This document shows, piece after piece, positions 31,901 to 43,016 of a stretch of 64,000 nucleotides of DNA (positions are counted from its first letter, which is position 1; every line of letters begins with the position of its first letter). The notes beneath the pieces were generated by a model. The model was given only the letters and a program-made list of their open reading frames with translations, was not told the origin of the DNA and made no database searches. Made by a program: the position numbers and the translations under genes. This DNA comes from Undaria pinnatifida (taxonomy: Eukaryota > Sar > Phaeophyceae > Laminariales > Alariaceae). The stretch lies in NCBI GenBank assembly GCA_012845835.1, contig JABAKD010000011.1, positions 4,882,697 to 4,946,696 of the forward strand, in the 5' to 3' direction.

Positions 31901-34900
31901 TACGAGTATACTGCTATGTACACGCTCTTCCCAGGCGCATACGCCTCGTATTACTATCGTGATCGTCACATTTTTGGTGTTTGCCTTTGACGCCTGCTGC
32001 GGTAGAGGCCACATCGCCGTTCTTCTCTTCCTGGGGTTGCTAACTACTTGAGTAGCTCTGTACCTTTCTTGGTCCAAAAAAAACGATTTGTTTTGGAGAG
32101 AAATGGACGTGAAACCCGATGACCAAGTCCCATGGTCTCGGTATCGTGCGAAGATTCGTATCGCAAAACCAGTCTGAAATTGGGCGATTTTGGGGTTGAG
32201 GATTCCCGTTATTCAAGAAAATTGGTCTGCCCCAAAGCGCTACCTCTGTCATAGCACCCTTCATTTATCTCACAAAGGGATATAACCACGCCTTGCTGGC
32301 TGGACCCACCCCCGCCCCTTCCTTGGCGTGGAGTGTTCATGCAACTCAGTCAGGTTAAAAGCTTTTCCCTTTTACCACCAACCGTCGTCTGCAATGATAA
32401 CAACCAAACAGGTGGTTTTCAAGTACACAGAGGCAATGGCGTTGGACCTGCGCGTCTTCGCCAAGCACGGAAAGCGGGCCGTCGTCGGTGTGGACGACGT
32501 CAAGTGCGTTGCGCGGAAGGATCCCAGGATGGCAAGTCCGAGTGTCGCGCGAACAAGAAAGCCTTCCACGCCTTTTTTGTTCGTTTTTTGTTCGAGTTAT
32601 TTTTGTTGCTCTTTGAGCGCTCTCCAGGAATAGCAGGGCGGTACCGCGGGCACTTCTTCTGTTGCTAAGGTCCTACAATTGCTATACTACTATTACTGCT
32701 ACCGCTGCAGAAGGCGCCCGCTAGCAGGAAACGTCAATTTCGCGTCGAGGCTCAATTTATGTATTGCTCATCAGCATTGAGCACAGGCTGCTATTGGTTA
32801 TTATATACGATTTAGAATGTCGCTCGACCCTGAGCACCCTCTCTTGAGTCGATTTTCCCATGTGTCGCGAGAGAACGAGCCTCCATTTCTTAGAAACAGT
32901 TTTCTTGTGGGCGGGCGCCCTCTGTGCTACTGTTTATACTGCTACTGCCACTGTTATTGTGCTGCACTTTTTACTTGTGCTGCGTCTGCTCGGGCTTGTT
33001 CCTGTTGGTGTTGTCGGCCGCCCGCGCCGCACCGCGCCGCACGATGGCGTTTCGGTGCCCCGTTGATTTTTCGTTGCGCTCGCCATCGGTAGGAACGAAG
33101 CAGTCCGTGCGCGGGCGATGTATAAGGCGTGCGGTATATATTGTCTAACGGTATCATAGCCGTTCGCCTCCGAGGGCAAAGCGAGGGACGCGTTCTACGA
33201 CACGATCGGGGTAGCACTACAGTGTTTGCGAACTACCACCAAATTTGGTTGGGTAGGAGTTGTGTAGGACAACATGCTATTATTGGTATTGAAACCGTCG
33301 AACGTCACGATCCAAGGCCAACCCAACTCACGAAAACTAAGAGAAAAAATAGGGTAGATGTGTTTTCCTATATATTCATTTTATTTTATTTTCTATCCTC
33401 CTTTTTTCGTGGGTTGGTTATTGGCCTTTGGTTATTTGACGATGTTTCGCCGGTTTCGATACTATTTTGTACATGTTTTCTGACGCAAGAAGAGGTTGGA
33501 AATCGCAAGCACCCTACTCTTCGGCCGAAATGTTTCTGCTTGACGGGGCTCCTCAACCGAGTAACCACACAATATCGTTGGAATAGGGTGTTTGCGAAGT
33601 TCGAAATTCGTTTGGGTAGGAAAACATACAGTAATAGTATTGAAACCGACGAACGAAATAACCCACGGCCAACCAATCCACGAAAAAAAGCGGTTATAAT
33701 TAAAAAAAAAGGTAGGTAAACGCATTTCTTAACCGATTTTTTCGCGTGTTTTTCCTTGGTAGTGTTGGCCTTGGGTTGTTTTGTTCGGCCGTTTCAAATG
33801 CTAACATTTGTATGTTTTTTTACCCAACTCCCAACCCAACCAAAAGTTGGTGCATCGCAAACACCCTAATAGCGTCCGTGCCTTACGATATTGTTTGGTG
33901 TACACATGGGCCACGGGAATTATTCATCGCGTTGCAAAATCGCTTTTTTCTCAAAGGTAGGTAGTATAGAGCTCAAGCGAGGAGCCTCATGTACTAAAAT
34001 ATGCACCGCTAAAGTAGCATACGTCATCAGGACTGTGGACGTCCCTGCGCACGGTGGAGAAGAGGCGTTGGTGCGTTGGGGGTGCTGCTGTCGCAGGTGG
34101 CGTTATGCAGTCGAGAGGCCCTTCTTCGCGGCAGACTATACATGTGCGAACCTCAAAACGCCAGGTGGCGATTGTCAGTGTTCACCGCACAGCACGGCGT
34201 TTACCGATGCTTTCGTGCCGCGACAAGTCATCCAAAAAGGTGCTGTGTCTGTAGGTAGGATTGCTGTTCGACGCTAAACGAGCCAAATGGGGTGTGGTTT
34301 CCTCCACGTCCTCCTCCCCTTCCTCTCTCCCCCACCGCCCCTCCTCCTCCTCCTCCTCCTCCTCCTCTTCCCTCTTGCCCCCCTCTTCCACCTCCTCCTC
34401 CTCCTCCTCCCCGCCATCCGCCTCTTCCCCTTCGTCCTTCTTCGCGGCCCCTCCCCCCCCCCCTCCAATCGGCCACCCTCCTCCTTCTCCTCCCCCAAAT
34501 CCCCCCCCCCCCAAATCCCCCCCCCCCCCCCCCCCCCGACGGTTTATCCGCTCTCATCAACTCGATCGTGCGATCTGACACCCCACACACAACTGTTGTC
34601 CCTCCCGGTACGTCGATGGCATTTTTGTTCTTGTTCTAGTGCTTGTTCTAGTGCTTGATAATTTTCATGTTCCTGTACTTGCTCTTGTGCTTTTTCTTGT
34701 CCGTCTTCCCGATTTTCGCTCTGTTCGTTTTGCTCACAAGGTGGGAAAATTGGCAGATTTTGAAGCGAAAAATCTTAACGTGGGAAAGAAGAAGGCCGCT
34801 CGAAAGAAAAAACAAACCTCGGCGGCGGCAGCAGCAGCAGCAGCAGCAACAAAGGCGGCGGAAGGCGCGGCAGGAGGAGTGCCAACAGGAGATGAGGACG

Positions 34901-37527
34901 GAGAAGAGACGGGCAAGGTGCGGGCATTCTTCAGAGCCGCGATGCCCCCCCCCCCCCTCTGCCCCCCCCTCCTCTGCCCCCCCTCCCCACTCTACTGGCG
35001 CGTTGGTACGATTACCCCTCCCCCGCCCCGCCCTCCCCACCGTACTGACGCGTTGGTACGATTGGGGTAGCACTGTTCGGCCTAAACCATCTGTATGACG
35101 GAGCTCCCTACATGAGGAAATGCCGTATATCGTTGGAATGCCATTGGTGTTTCATGAATACTTCGTATGGACATCCTTCGTTCGCCATGCAGTAGGGTTG
35201 TTCACCGGGTGGTGCTCTGAAATTTTCTTGTAGAAAGGAATTTTTTTTGGGTGAGATTTAAAGCTCCATTGAAGAGCCTCAAACTCAGATACAAGTTCTG
35301 CGCCTCTGCCGCAGGACACATCTGCTGGGCATGCCGTCGGTGTTGGCCATGGAAGAAAAAGAAGAAATCGAACGGAGAAGGAAGAAGAAGGAAGAGGAGA
35401 ACAAAATTTATAAATTTGCGAATCCTTTTTGTCGCTCGAGCAAGCTTTTTCTTGTCTCTCGTCAAACGTTTTTCTTGTACTGGGTACGAGTAGTCTATTA
35501 TGCGTATTTTGCGTAGTTTTTCTTGTCTCTTGCAGGCTTTTTTCTTTTTGCTGATGCTGACGCCGACTCGTGGAACCTCGTGTACGGCAGTGCATCCGTG
35601 AAAAATAAGATAATGAAGGTCAAGCTTTCGAGGTGTGAGACCACGCAAGATCTGCGACATGACAGCTCCTTTCCAGATCACACTTGACTACTACGCATGA
35701 CTAGCGGACAGACGGTGCTTATGCGGAAGGCATGCGACGCGTGCTACGACAGCGGTAGCAGTGTTGGACTATACTATTTCTGACTGACTGGGATCCTCAC
35801 CTAAACCAACTAAAACAGCTATACCAACTAAACCAACCAATTAAACCAACTAAACCAAGGAAACCAACTAAACCAGGTAAACCAACTAAAACAATGAAAC
35901 CAGCTAAACCAACTAAATTACAAATTACACCAACTACATGATTACACTACCCAATATGGTTTGAGCACCATAGTTGTGTTACCGGGTACAGTTCGTTAGG
36001 CAAGCTTCCCGTTCGGGGTGTGGTTGGCTTCCATGCCCCCGGGGGGGGGGGTCGCAAGATGAAAAAGGGGGGAAAAGCTCGTGAGATCTAAAGAAAACGT
36101 ACTTAGCCACCGCGCAAGTAACCCGGCAAGTATAATCAGCTAGTCCCAGCGAGTTTACAGCTTAGTCTATGCCTGGGCCACGAGATTTTTTTATGGGGTT
36201 GATCTTTCATATGTCCGAAAAGATGTCTTTTTGGGGGTGAGGTAAAATGCTCCTGAAGCGGTTAGGAGCCTCAGAAAACACAATTAATGGTGCACCTGTA
36301 CTACCGTAGCATTCGGCAGGCGCTCGCTCGACTCTTCGCTACACAGGCGCATCGTGGACCCTTTGATGGGCCCTTCGGTACTGGTGTAGCGTGACCCCGC
36401 CCCCCCCCCCGCGCCCTTTTCGAGCGGTTCGTGGAAGGATGCAGTTTGTCATCCGTAAGCAAGAAAGTAGGCACAAGGTGCCGAAGTCCGTCTTGAGAGC
36501 GGTACTTGAAAGGATGCAGTTCACCCTTCATGCGACTCGCCGAACACCTCACGGCGCTTCGCGCTTGGTGCAAGCAATGTCTGCCTGGTTGGTGGAAATC
36601 CGACGTGCTCCGTCCCGACATAGTAGGGATGCGAAGGTCTACAGTCATAAGACTACGGCCATGCACAAACTGAGTACACCCCCCCCCCCCACAATTATTT
36701 ACTCCTCCTTGTCGTCCTAGCTATCCTACCTGCCCAGACATATTGGAGCTTGTCTTGTGATCACGGACTTGGTTGTGGCGATGAGTTGACTCTTTCCAAA
36801 TCTCAAGATGATCTTATTTTATTTCCGAGTGTTTTGTCCCAACAACGAGAGTACTAAAATAATTCACGCGATGAACACAGCGACATAAGTAACTCGTCAG
36901 GAGGGACGCTACATAGCGAGACGAGTGTACTCGCTCTCGTGAAATAGATCGAGGTCCGCCGCGTCTCCTGGGCTGTTTCGGTGGCTGTACGGCCGCCACG
37001 AACAGCAAGCAACGCCACCGTCGGTCTAATTCTGAAACAGGATGTGATACCGGCTTGGCCTAACGTGGCCCCGCGCTTATTCCCCCCCCACCTCCAACCT
37101 CATTTCCCTCCCTCATCGTCTGCAATCTGCCCCCCCCCATGCTCTCTCCGCCTCCCCTCCCCCGCCCTCGCCCTCCTCTCTCCCCAACCCCCCCCCCCTC
37201 GACACTCCCCTCTCCCCTCCCCGTTCTCCCCCCCTCCCCCCGGTTCATCCCAAAATCATGACATTTTTCGTCATTAAGTTTTCGGCGCGTAAGGAGCAAC
37301 CACCCGTGGCAGCAGCAGCAGCCCGAGAGCGACCAAACGCCACCTGGAAACCAGGCAAGGATGACTTTGTCGATCTCTTGGATGATGGAGAGGATGAAGA
37401 GCAGGGAGGGATGGGGGGCCTCGGAGCTGGAGCGAGGAATGCCGGGGGTGGCGGTAGCGATGGGGGGAGAGGGGGTGGGGGTGGCAGTGGCTACAGTGAC
37501 GACGAGTTGGACGAGCTACTGTTGTGA
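25913..37527 (+). CDS. MHF1: CENP-S/MHF1 histone-fold protein, 4 exons, 232 aa
   Basis: MHF1 (CENP-S) pairs with MHF2 (CENP-X). The complex binds DNA with FANCM in crosslink repair and also works at centromeres. Exons: 25913-26080, 32412-32531, 34741-34917, 37294-37527, all joined in phase 0. Exon 1 gives DEAALRAALHFSVGEICSAE, matching CENP-S helix 1. Exon 2 gives YTEAMALDLRVFAKHGKR and VGVDDVKCVARKDPRM, matching helix 2, the R-K loop and helix 3. Exon 3 continues with LADFEAKNLNVGKKKAARKK and an alanine run. Exon 4 is acidic and Gly-rich (KDDFVDLLDDGEDEE) and ends YSDDELDELLL. Human CENP-S is about 138 residues, so the tail is extended. Intron 2 begins GCAAGT, a GC-AG intron. An alternative acceptor for exon 4 (exon start 37279) would add five residues. 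Introns are 6.3, 2.2 and 2.4 kb and full of mobile elements. Confidence 0.88.
26569..27362. mobile_element. 794-bp non-autonomous TIR element (Harbinger-like?)
   Basis: The first 24 bases at the left, GGCCATTTCTTATACAGTCG plus GATT, are the exact inverse of the right end, and similarity continues for about 55 bp. TGA flanks both ends (26566-26568 and 27363-27365), a likely 3-bp target duplication. Many internal CAGTCGAAAA words cluster near both ends. There is no transposase. A GGCC start with a 3-bp duplication suggests PIF/Harbinger, though CACTA elements also duplicate 3 bp. The element sits in MHF1 intron 1. Confidence 0.85.
27615..28050 (+). repeat. Tandem duplication within CCCGGGTA-rich DNA
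   Basis: Units of about 215 bp at 27615-27830 and 27838-28050 share GCACTTCATACTCGCCGAGT, GTTCGAAATCCCGGGCATGG and GTACGATATTCTCCAGGAA. The wider region, 27550-28450, is dense in ACCCGGGTACCCGGG. Intron 1 of MHF1. Confidence 0.85.
28455..28885 (+). repeat. Direct repeat pair, about 125 bp each
   Basis: Copies at 28455-28585 and 28765-28895 share GCCGACCCTCGA, GGCGGCTGCTT, GGGATCA and CAGGGTGCCAA, with many substitutions. They are diverged copies of one dispersed sequence in MHF1 intron 1. Confidence 0.75.
29174..29473 (+). repeat. Tandem duplication, 150-bp unit
   Basis: The unit from ACTGCAGATGTTCTCGAG to TTCGAACACGAGGG is present at 29174-29323 and 29324-29473 with only a few differences, a recent duplication in MHF1 intron 1. 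Confidence 0.92.
31258..31532. mobile_element. Foldback MITE family M1, copy 1
   Basis: The left end AGGGCGTTTGCGATGCACCA and the right end GGAAATCGCAAACACCCGAA are mutual inverses near the tips. Internal boxes GGTTGTGTAGGAGTTGGGTA and CAACCCAACCCACGAAAAAT are also mirrored (CGTGGGTTGG). It lies in MHF1 intron 1. Relatives are at 33222-33515 and 33583-33870. Confidence 0.8.
33222..33515. mobile_element. Foldback MITE family M1, copy 2
   Basis: Its ends are AGTGTTTGCGAA and AATCGCAAGCACCCT. Internal pairs are TTGGTTGGGTAGGAGTTG, ATTGAAACCGTCGAACG and the inverse CGCCGGTTTCGATACTA. It lies in MHF1 intron 2, 68 bp from copy 3. Confidence 0.8.
33583..33870. mobile_element. Foldback MITE family M1, copy 3
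   Basis: This copy has the clearest ends: ATAGGGTGTTTGCGA on the left and TCGCAAACACCCTA on the right. Almost the whole 288 bp can fold on itself. It lies in MHF1 intron 2. Confidence 0.85.
34299..34545 (+). repeat. Long C/T-only tract in MHF1 intron 2
   Basis: About 245 bases are nearly all pyrimidine on the plus strand, including C runs of up to 18. They end about 195 bp before the exon 3 acceptor, so they are not the normal polypyrimidine tract. Pro/Ser and Gly/Glu frames here are compositional. Confidence 0.9.
35803..35960 (+). repeat. Degenerate AAACCAACT tandem repeat
   Basis: The word AAACCAACT or AAACCAGCT recurs about every 10 bp in MHF1 intron 3. Confidence 0.85.
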
Positions 37528-37825
37528 CCGTGCTGGGGGAGAGGTGGGGTAGACCGTATGTCTCTCCCTTGACCCTCACCCCTTACCTTTTACCCTCAAC
37601 CTTCGGGGAAATCCACTTCGAACCTCCACCCCCAATCAACCTCCCATCCCACCCTCATCCCACTGCCCCAACCCCCAACCCCTCACCCCCCCCCCACCCC
37701 CGGAAGTGTTGGAGATGAGCGTCTCCTACAGAGACCGCCAACCATACTCGACGACAGAGTGCTTTTTAAGGCGTTTCGCTCGAGGGGTAAAAATATGTAG
37801 TACAGCAGCAGCAGTGGTCCCTCTA

Positions 37826-38042
37826 CAGCGCCGGTTGAGTAGTGCCTGTTGCCCGCTATAGTGCCTGTGAAAATGGTTGGCACAGATGGAAACAACCAGT
37901 TTTAATAGTGGCAATGGTGGAGTAGTGCCGGTTGCCGCTATAGTGCCTTTGAAAATGGTTGGCACAGATGGGAACAACCAGTGAGTAGTTCCGGTTGCCG
38001 CTATAGTGCCTTTATTCCCCGCCGGCACACACCGGCACTATA
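37826..38042. repeat. CCGGCACTATAG short repeats, group 1
   Basis: GTGCCGGTTGCCGCTATAGT with GCCTTTGAAAATGGTTGGCA or close variants is repeated three times, ending in CACCGGCACTATAAG. The same words occur at 38980-39145, 39872-39985 and 51297-51437. Confidence 0.85.
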
Positions 38043-38979
38043 AGTGGAACCAGTATTGCATGGGACAACATGTTGGTGTCGGGCGCTTTCTTTCAGCGCG
38101 GTAGAAATCTGTTGATGGCTGTTTTCTGTTTGCTGCATGGTGCTGCGTACCGGTACGGTGTCAACTCTCGGGCAATATGAACACCCTGATTTTTTTCATC
38201 GCTCCTTGTTTGTTATGGCAGGAACACTGTGGTTTGCGTGATTGTTTCTTTGTTGTTAGCTTTATTGGATGGAATGGGTTGTGTTTTGGGTCGTGTTTTG
38301 GGTTGTGTTTTGGGTCGGGTTGGGTTGGTGTGCGACAGCACATCGGTAGGTGGGCGGTGGGCGGTGTCTGGTGGTAGTGGTAGTGGTGGTGGTGGTGGTG
38401 AGTGGGTGGTGGTGGGTGGGTGGTGGTGGGTGGGTGGTGGTGGGCGGGTGGGCCCACTAGTATTAGTTCGATTTGATAAGGCGGTTGTTTTAGTCGGCGA
38501 CCGTGACGGGGTAGTTTTTTTTTTAATGATTCGAGCGCCCTGAGAATGATTCGCCGGGGCCTCGATTGGCGCGGGACTCGTGCCCATTCTCAACCAACAA
38601 CGGCAGAAGCTCTGCGGCAAGCAGTGGTCACCCGTTTGGGACTTTGAGTGAGTGACTATTTTACATTTTAGACTTGAGAGAGAGAATTAGCCCTTTTGGG
38701 ACTGCAGAGGGGAAAATGACGAATGCAAAAGTGACTTGATTACAGCATCGGCCACGCGAAGCAGCCCGGGTTGCAGAGGTACGGGGTGTGTCCAGCCTGC
38801 CGTGTAAAGAAAAGCACGACACGCGCGCGGCATGATGTTGACGCTTTTGCGGGTGCGCGCTCTTGTTATTTTGTAGAAGGTTGATGGTTGGTGTTGCACT
38901 TGTCACTGTTGCTGAGGTCGCTGTACCTGGGGCCCAAAGGGTTGGGGTTAATAGCATTGCCGTGGGGGGTTCCCATTAG

Positions 38980-39145
38980 TGCCGGTATGTGATATTAACA
39001 ACCCAATATACCGGCACTATTCAGGGCACCGGCACTATTAGGAGTAGGGTTGTGACAATAGAGTTACTTAAGAGGGTTCCAGTCATGCGATTCCACCGGC
39101 ACTATAGAGAGCAGTGGCACTATTTAACCGGCACTATTAGGAGCC
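38980..39145. repeat. CCGGCACTATAG short repeats, group 2
   Basis: Six or so CCGGCACTAT(T/A) words, some inverted (AGTGCCGGTATGTG), occur within 165 bp. Confidence 0.8.
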
Positions 39146-39871
39146 CCACTTTATTGGTAATAGTATTGGTCGTGGTTATGGTAGTTGTAAGATACTACTA
39201 GACTATACTGCTGCTGTGATGTTAGTTAACGGTGGTGGTGATGATGGGTGATGATGGTAGTATTTATTGGTGGTAGTGGGTGGGTGGTGGTGGTGGGGAT
39301 TCGTGTGTGCATCGTGATGGGGGTATCAACGGGGGGATGGGGGGTGGCAACGGGGACGAGGGTGGTGGTGCTCGTTTACGCCACCCCTCTGGCCAAAAAC
39401 CAAAAACGTCAGTTCTAATGCGAGTTCCAGAAACATGTTAGGCGACTGTAACAACAGCTTCGAGTGTCTGAATTCTAGACTTTTCTGTTTAAACGAAACA
39501 ATGATGATTGGTGGCGAATAATGCTTACGGCGATGATCTTGATTGATTGGTGTTCACGACGACCAAGACGATGACGTGTCAGTTTTTTCTTGTTGCGAGC
39601 ATTATTTGCAGAATATGGAAAAAATAATATTCGCCGTTCTGAGTCGTTTCGACGCCGAATTCCTGCTCAGATATATATAAGGAAAGTGGGGCGACACATG
39701 ACAGCAGCAGTTACTAAGTATCCGGCAGAACTTCCCACTTTCTCGAAAAAATGGTTAATAAGGTACACTGCTGTGTCTCTTATGATTTTGCTATTAATAG
39801 GACAGACTCCATATTTTGCGTAGTATAGACTCCCAACGGTAGTCAACTATATGCTACAACAGTAGTGATCC

Positions 39872-39985
39872 CTCTATAGTGCCGGTATTGCCAGCCGGAA
39901 ATAGCAGCACTATAGCGGCAACCGGCACTACTTGTTCCCGTGTGGCAAGCGATTTCACAGGGCACTATAGCGGGAAAAAACCGGC
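39872..39985. repeat. CCGGCACTATAG short repeats, group 3
   Basis: The order is GTGCCGGTATTGCC, GCAGCACTATAGCGGCAACC, CAAGCGATTTCACAGG, then AACCGGCACTATAG, close to the order seen at 51297-51437. The shared longer order suggests one element type. Confidence 0.85.
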
Positions 39986-41666
39986 ACTATAGTGACCACA
40001 CTAACTGCTGTGCTGTACACATTCACCACTAATACTTGGTGGAGTCACGTTGCTTTTTCGTTGCGGATTATGCCGGTGATGTACGAAGTAAAACTGACGT
40101 GGAAACTTTCCTCCGCCGTACTTTTTGTTCAATACTCGGCAGTGTTGTGCTGAATGCCGTTCGGTGAGTGTTGTGCTGAATGCCGTTCGGTGAATACGCT
40201 TGGTAGTTACACCCCGTAGCATACGCAGTAAAAGTGACGCGAAAAATTGTACCAGGTATCAACCGTACTTGTTTTCGTTCGATTGTTCTGCGGTGTATGC
40301 CAATTCGATTTGTGTATGTGTATGTGCGCAGGAAAATGACGGGTCAGACACACATGCTGTCGTTCAGAGGTATACGTGAATCATCAACGGCATGCGAACA
40401 AAGATGAGGGATCATAATAAAGAGAAGACACCATACCCGAGTCATCAATAGACTATATATCACAAAATACAAATATATTAGACTGCTGTTGCGCACAGGG
40501 CGAAAATACAGCGTCGAAACGTGTTCACTCATAATGTGATTCCATGTGTTCATGAAGAAACAACATGGATCATCAGCCGTCAGACGTAAATGTCGACGTG
40601 ACTGAACAAAATCATCAGTCGTCAGACGTAAACGTCTACGTAACTGAAAAAAACACCAGCGGTCAAACTCAAAAGTCGACGCGACTGAAAAAAATGGGCG
40701 CATGATGCATAAAAAAGAGACCATGCAAAAAAAAAAGAATCGGGGAAAACGGGCTTCTCATTATTTCGTTATTCGGTACTCTCGTCCTCGACACCGAGAT
40801 CAAACAAAACAACCGTACCACCACACTCCATCCCCTCTCGATTTGTGGAGCACAAAAGAGAAAAAAAAAAACGGCTTCCTCCTCCTCCCCCTCGCCCAAA
40901 GAACTGACACGATCCTATCCGTCCACCTCCTGTCAAAAAAGCATCGGTACTGCAGATTGAACGAAGAGGAAAGCCACACACACACTGTATGCGCTCACAC
41001 ACGCGGGGCACGTATGGAACCCCACCCACGGAAACGTGACATAAAAAATCCATTTAACAAAACCAACCAATCATTCTCGACGCGTCGCTCCCCCCCCCCG
41101 TCCCCGCCCCATTAGTTCTCTTCGATCGATCCGTCACAATTCGAAACGCTCCGCGCTGCCGCCCCATTTGCCGAACAAAATACCAGGGAAAAAACTAACT
41201 ACAACGCAGGGATGCAACCATGAACGGTGCAAAACCCCCTGTTGACATGAACCGCGCGTAAAAAAAACCTTCCAGGTAGAATTGCAATCCCCCCCAACCC
41301 CTACCCACCCCCACGCTGGCCAGGCCAGGCATTACGGGAAAGGGGAGGCGGCGAAAAAGGGAACGACGCAAGACAACCAAGAAAACGGTTGTGGATTCGG
41401 TCTACGCTCTGAAGCTTGCCGCTCAAAAGACGCAAAATTAGAACAACGCGGCATGCCCAAAAAAGAAACGAGAAAGCGCAAGCGACAAGGAAAAAAAAAA
41501 CAACCTCAACACACATGGCGAACATCAGGAGAAAAAACAGGGCAAGAGAAAAACCTTCCCCCGATAATACCCCCCGATCGGAAGCAATCAACGCGCGGTG
41601 GGATGCTGCTACTTTTCTTCTATGTCCCCCGTCAGTTTCCCGTGCAGCGCTTAAAAAAGTCAGGCT

Positions 41667-42984
41667 TTAGTTGAAGGAGTACGACGCGCCGAGGAGGTCG
41701 TTGATGATGTAGGGCTGGTTGGAGAGCTCTTCGTGCACCATCATGGCAAGGATGCCCATCTGCGCGGCGCGGCCGTTGTTGAGCTCGATCGCGCGCTTGG
41801 ATGCCTGGGTCTCCGAGGACATGGCGTCCCACGAGGAACCGAAGGGGTTTCCCCCGAGGGTAAAGTCTCCAGGGAAGGAGCCCTCAACGTTCTTCATGAC
41901 CGCCAGTTCAAGGAAGCCGATGAACGCGATGATCTGCGCGAGGCCCGCCGGGGGGATCTTCGAGAGGGCCGCTACACCGTTCGGCATGTCAGCGAACGAG
42001 AGGTTGGCGGAGTTGGAGAGCATGCCGGGCAGGCGGGTGTTCTGCTGGGTAAGGTGGCCGGCGATGGCGAGCATAGCAATGCGGCCGTGCTTGACCTCCA
42101 CATACCGGAGGCGCTCGAACCTCTCCTGGTCGGCGTCGGCCAAGAGGCCGAGCGGGTCCCAGAAGCCGAGGGGAGGCTGGGCGCCGATCTCGGACTCGAA
42201 GGCCATCTTCATGCTGGAAGAAGACTTCGCCGGGGTCGAGAGAGCGGCGCCGTTGAACGCGCTGGAAGAGGGGGGAGAGGGGGGCAGGGGGGAAGGAGGG
42301 GAGGAGACAGAGGACGGGGGGGGGGTTAGTTAGACGACTAGACTATAAAAAATGCAATGGTAGTTGGTGTCTGCTTTCTTCGTCTGTGGTACAGAGCAGC
42401 TAGTACAAAGTACATGAAAAGTGTAGATAAGGTACTGATTGTAGTGTTGCGTCTAACATGCCAGGTATATCGGTACGAGATCGATCGCGAAGGAGCATCT
42501 GCACACATTAGTTGAGTGGTTGGATCCAAAGGGTAAGTTGGAAAAAAAATCATGCCCGGGTACCTGGTACAGTGCTTCGTGACTTGCCCTTCGGATCATC
42601 CATTTGGTTCACCGTACAGTACTGTATATACGAAGTCTATACAAGAGAGAAACAATCAGGACACCAGTACGGCACATAGTCTACATCAAATGGTATACAT
42701 GCACATACATGTACTCGTGTATATACGGTACTGCTGCGTACCGAGCGAGTTATCATCGCACGGGGGGGCAGCCAATACAGCAGCAGAAATACAACACACA
42801 GCAAGCAAAATAAACAAAAAGGAATGGGAAATTGACCGGTACTCGTACGAGTTTTCACTCGCACTCCTGTTTGTCACGACACGTTGCATAGTCTAAACGA
42901 TTCTGTTCATTTTTAGTTCTACATAAAAGCAGCAAGCAGTAAACAAAGTAAGATTTTGCGGCAGGTGCAGCAGCAGCAGCGGAG

Positions 42985-43016
<32 letters not shown>

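Larger units (their letters stand above)
37528..41666. other. Intergenic between MHF1 and FCP 3-prime ends
   Basis: The two genes converge on this 4.1-kb stretch. It contains three groups of CCGGCACTATAG repeats, a (GGT)n tract near 38375-38455, TC-rich patches and, at 38550-38651, a short coding-like frame with no visible exon border. The long minus-strand frames at 40344-40899 and the plus frames at 40702-41115 show no domain or splice logic that I trust. Confidence 0.5.

Noticed and set aside
34182-34658. Pro/Ser-rich and Gly/Glu-rich frames
   Set aside because: They are caused by the pyrimidine tract in MHF1 intron 2.
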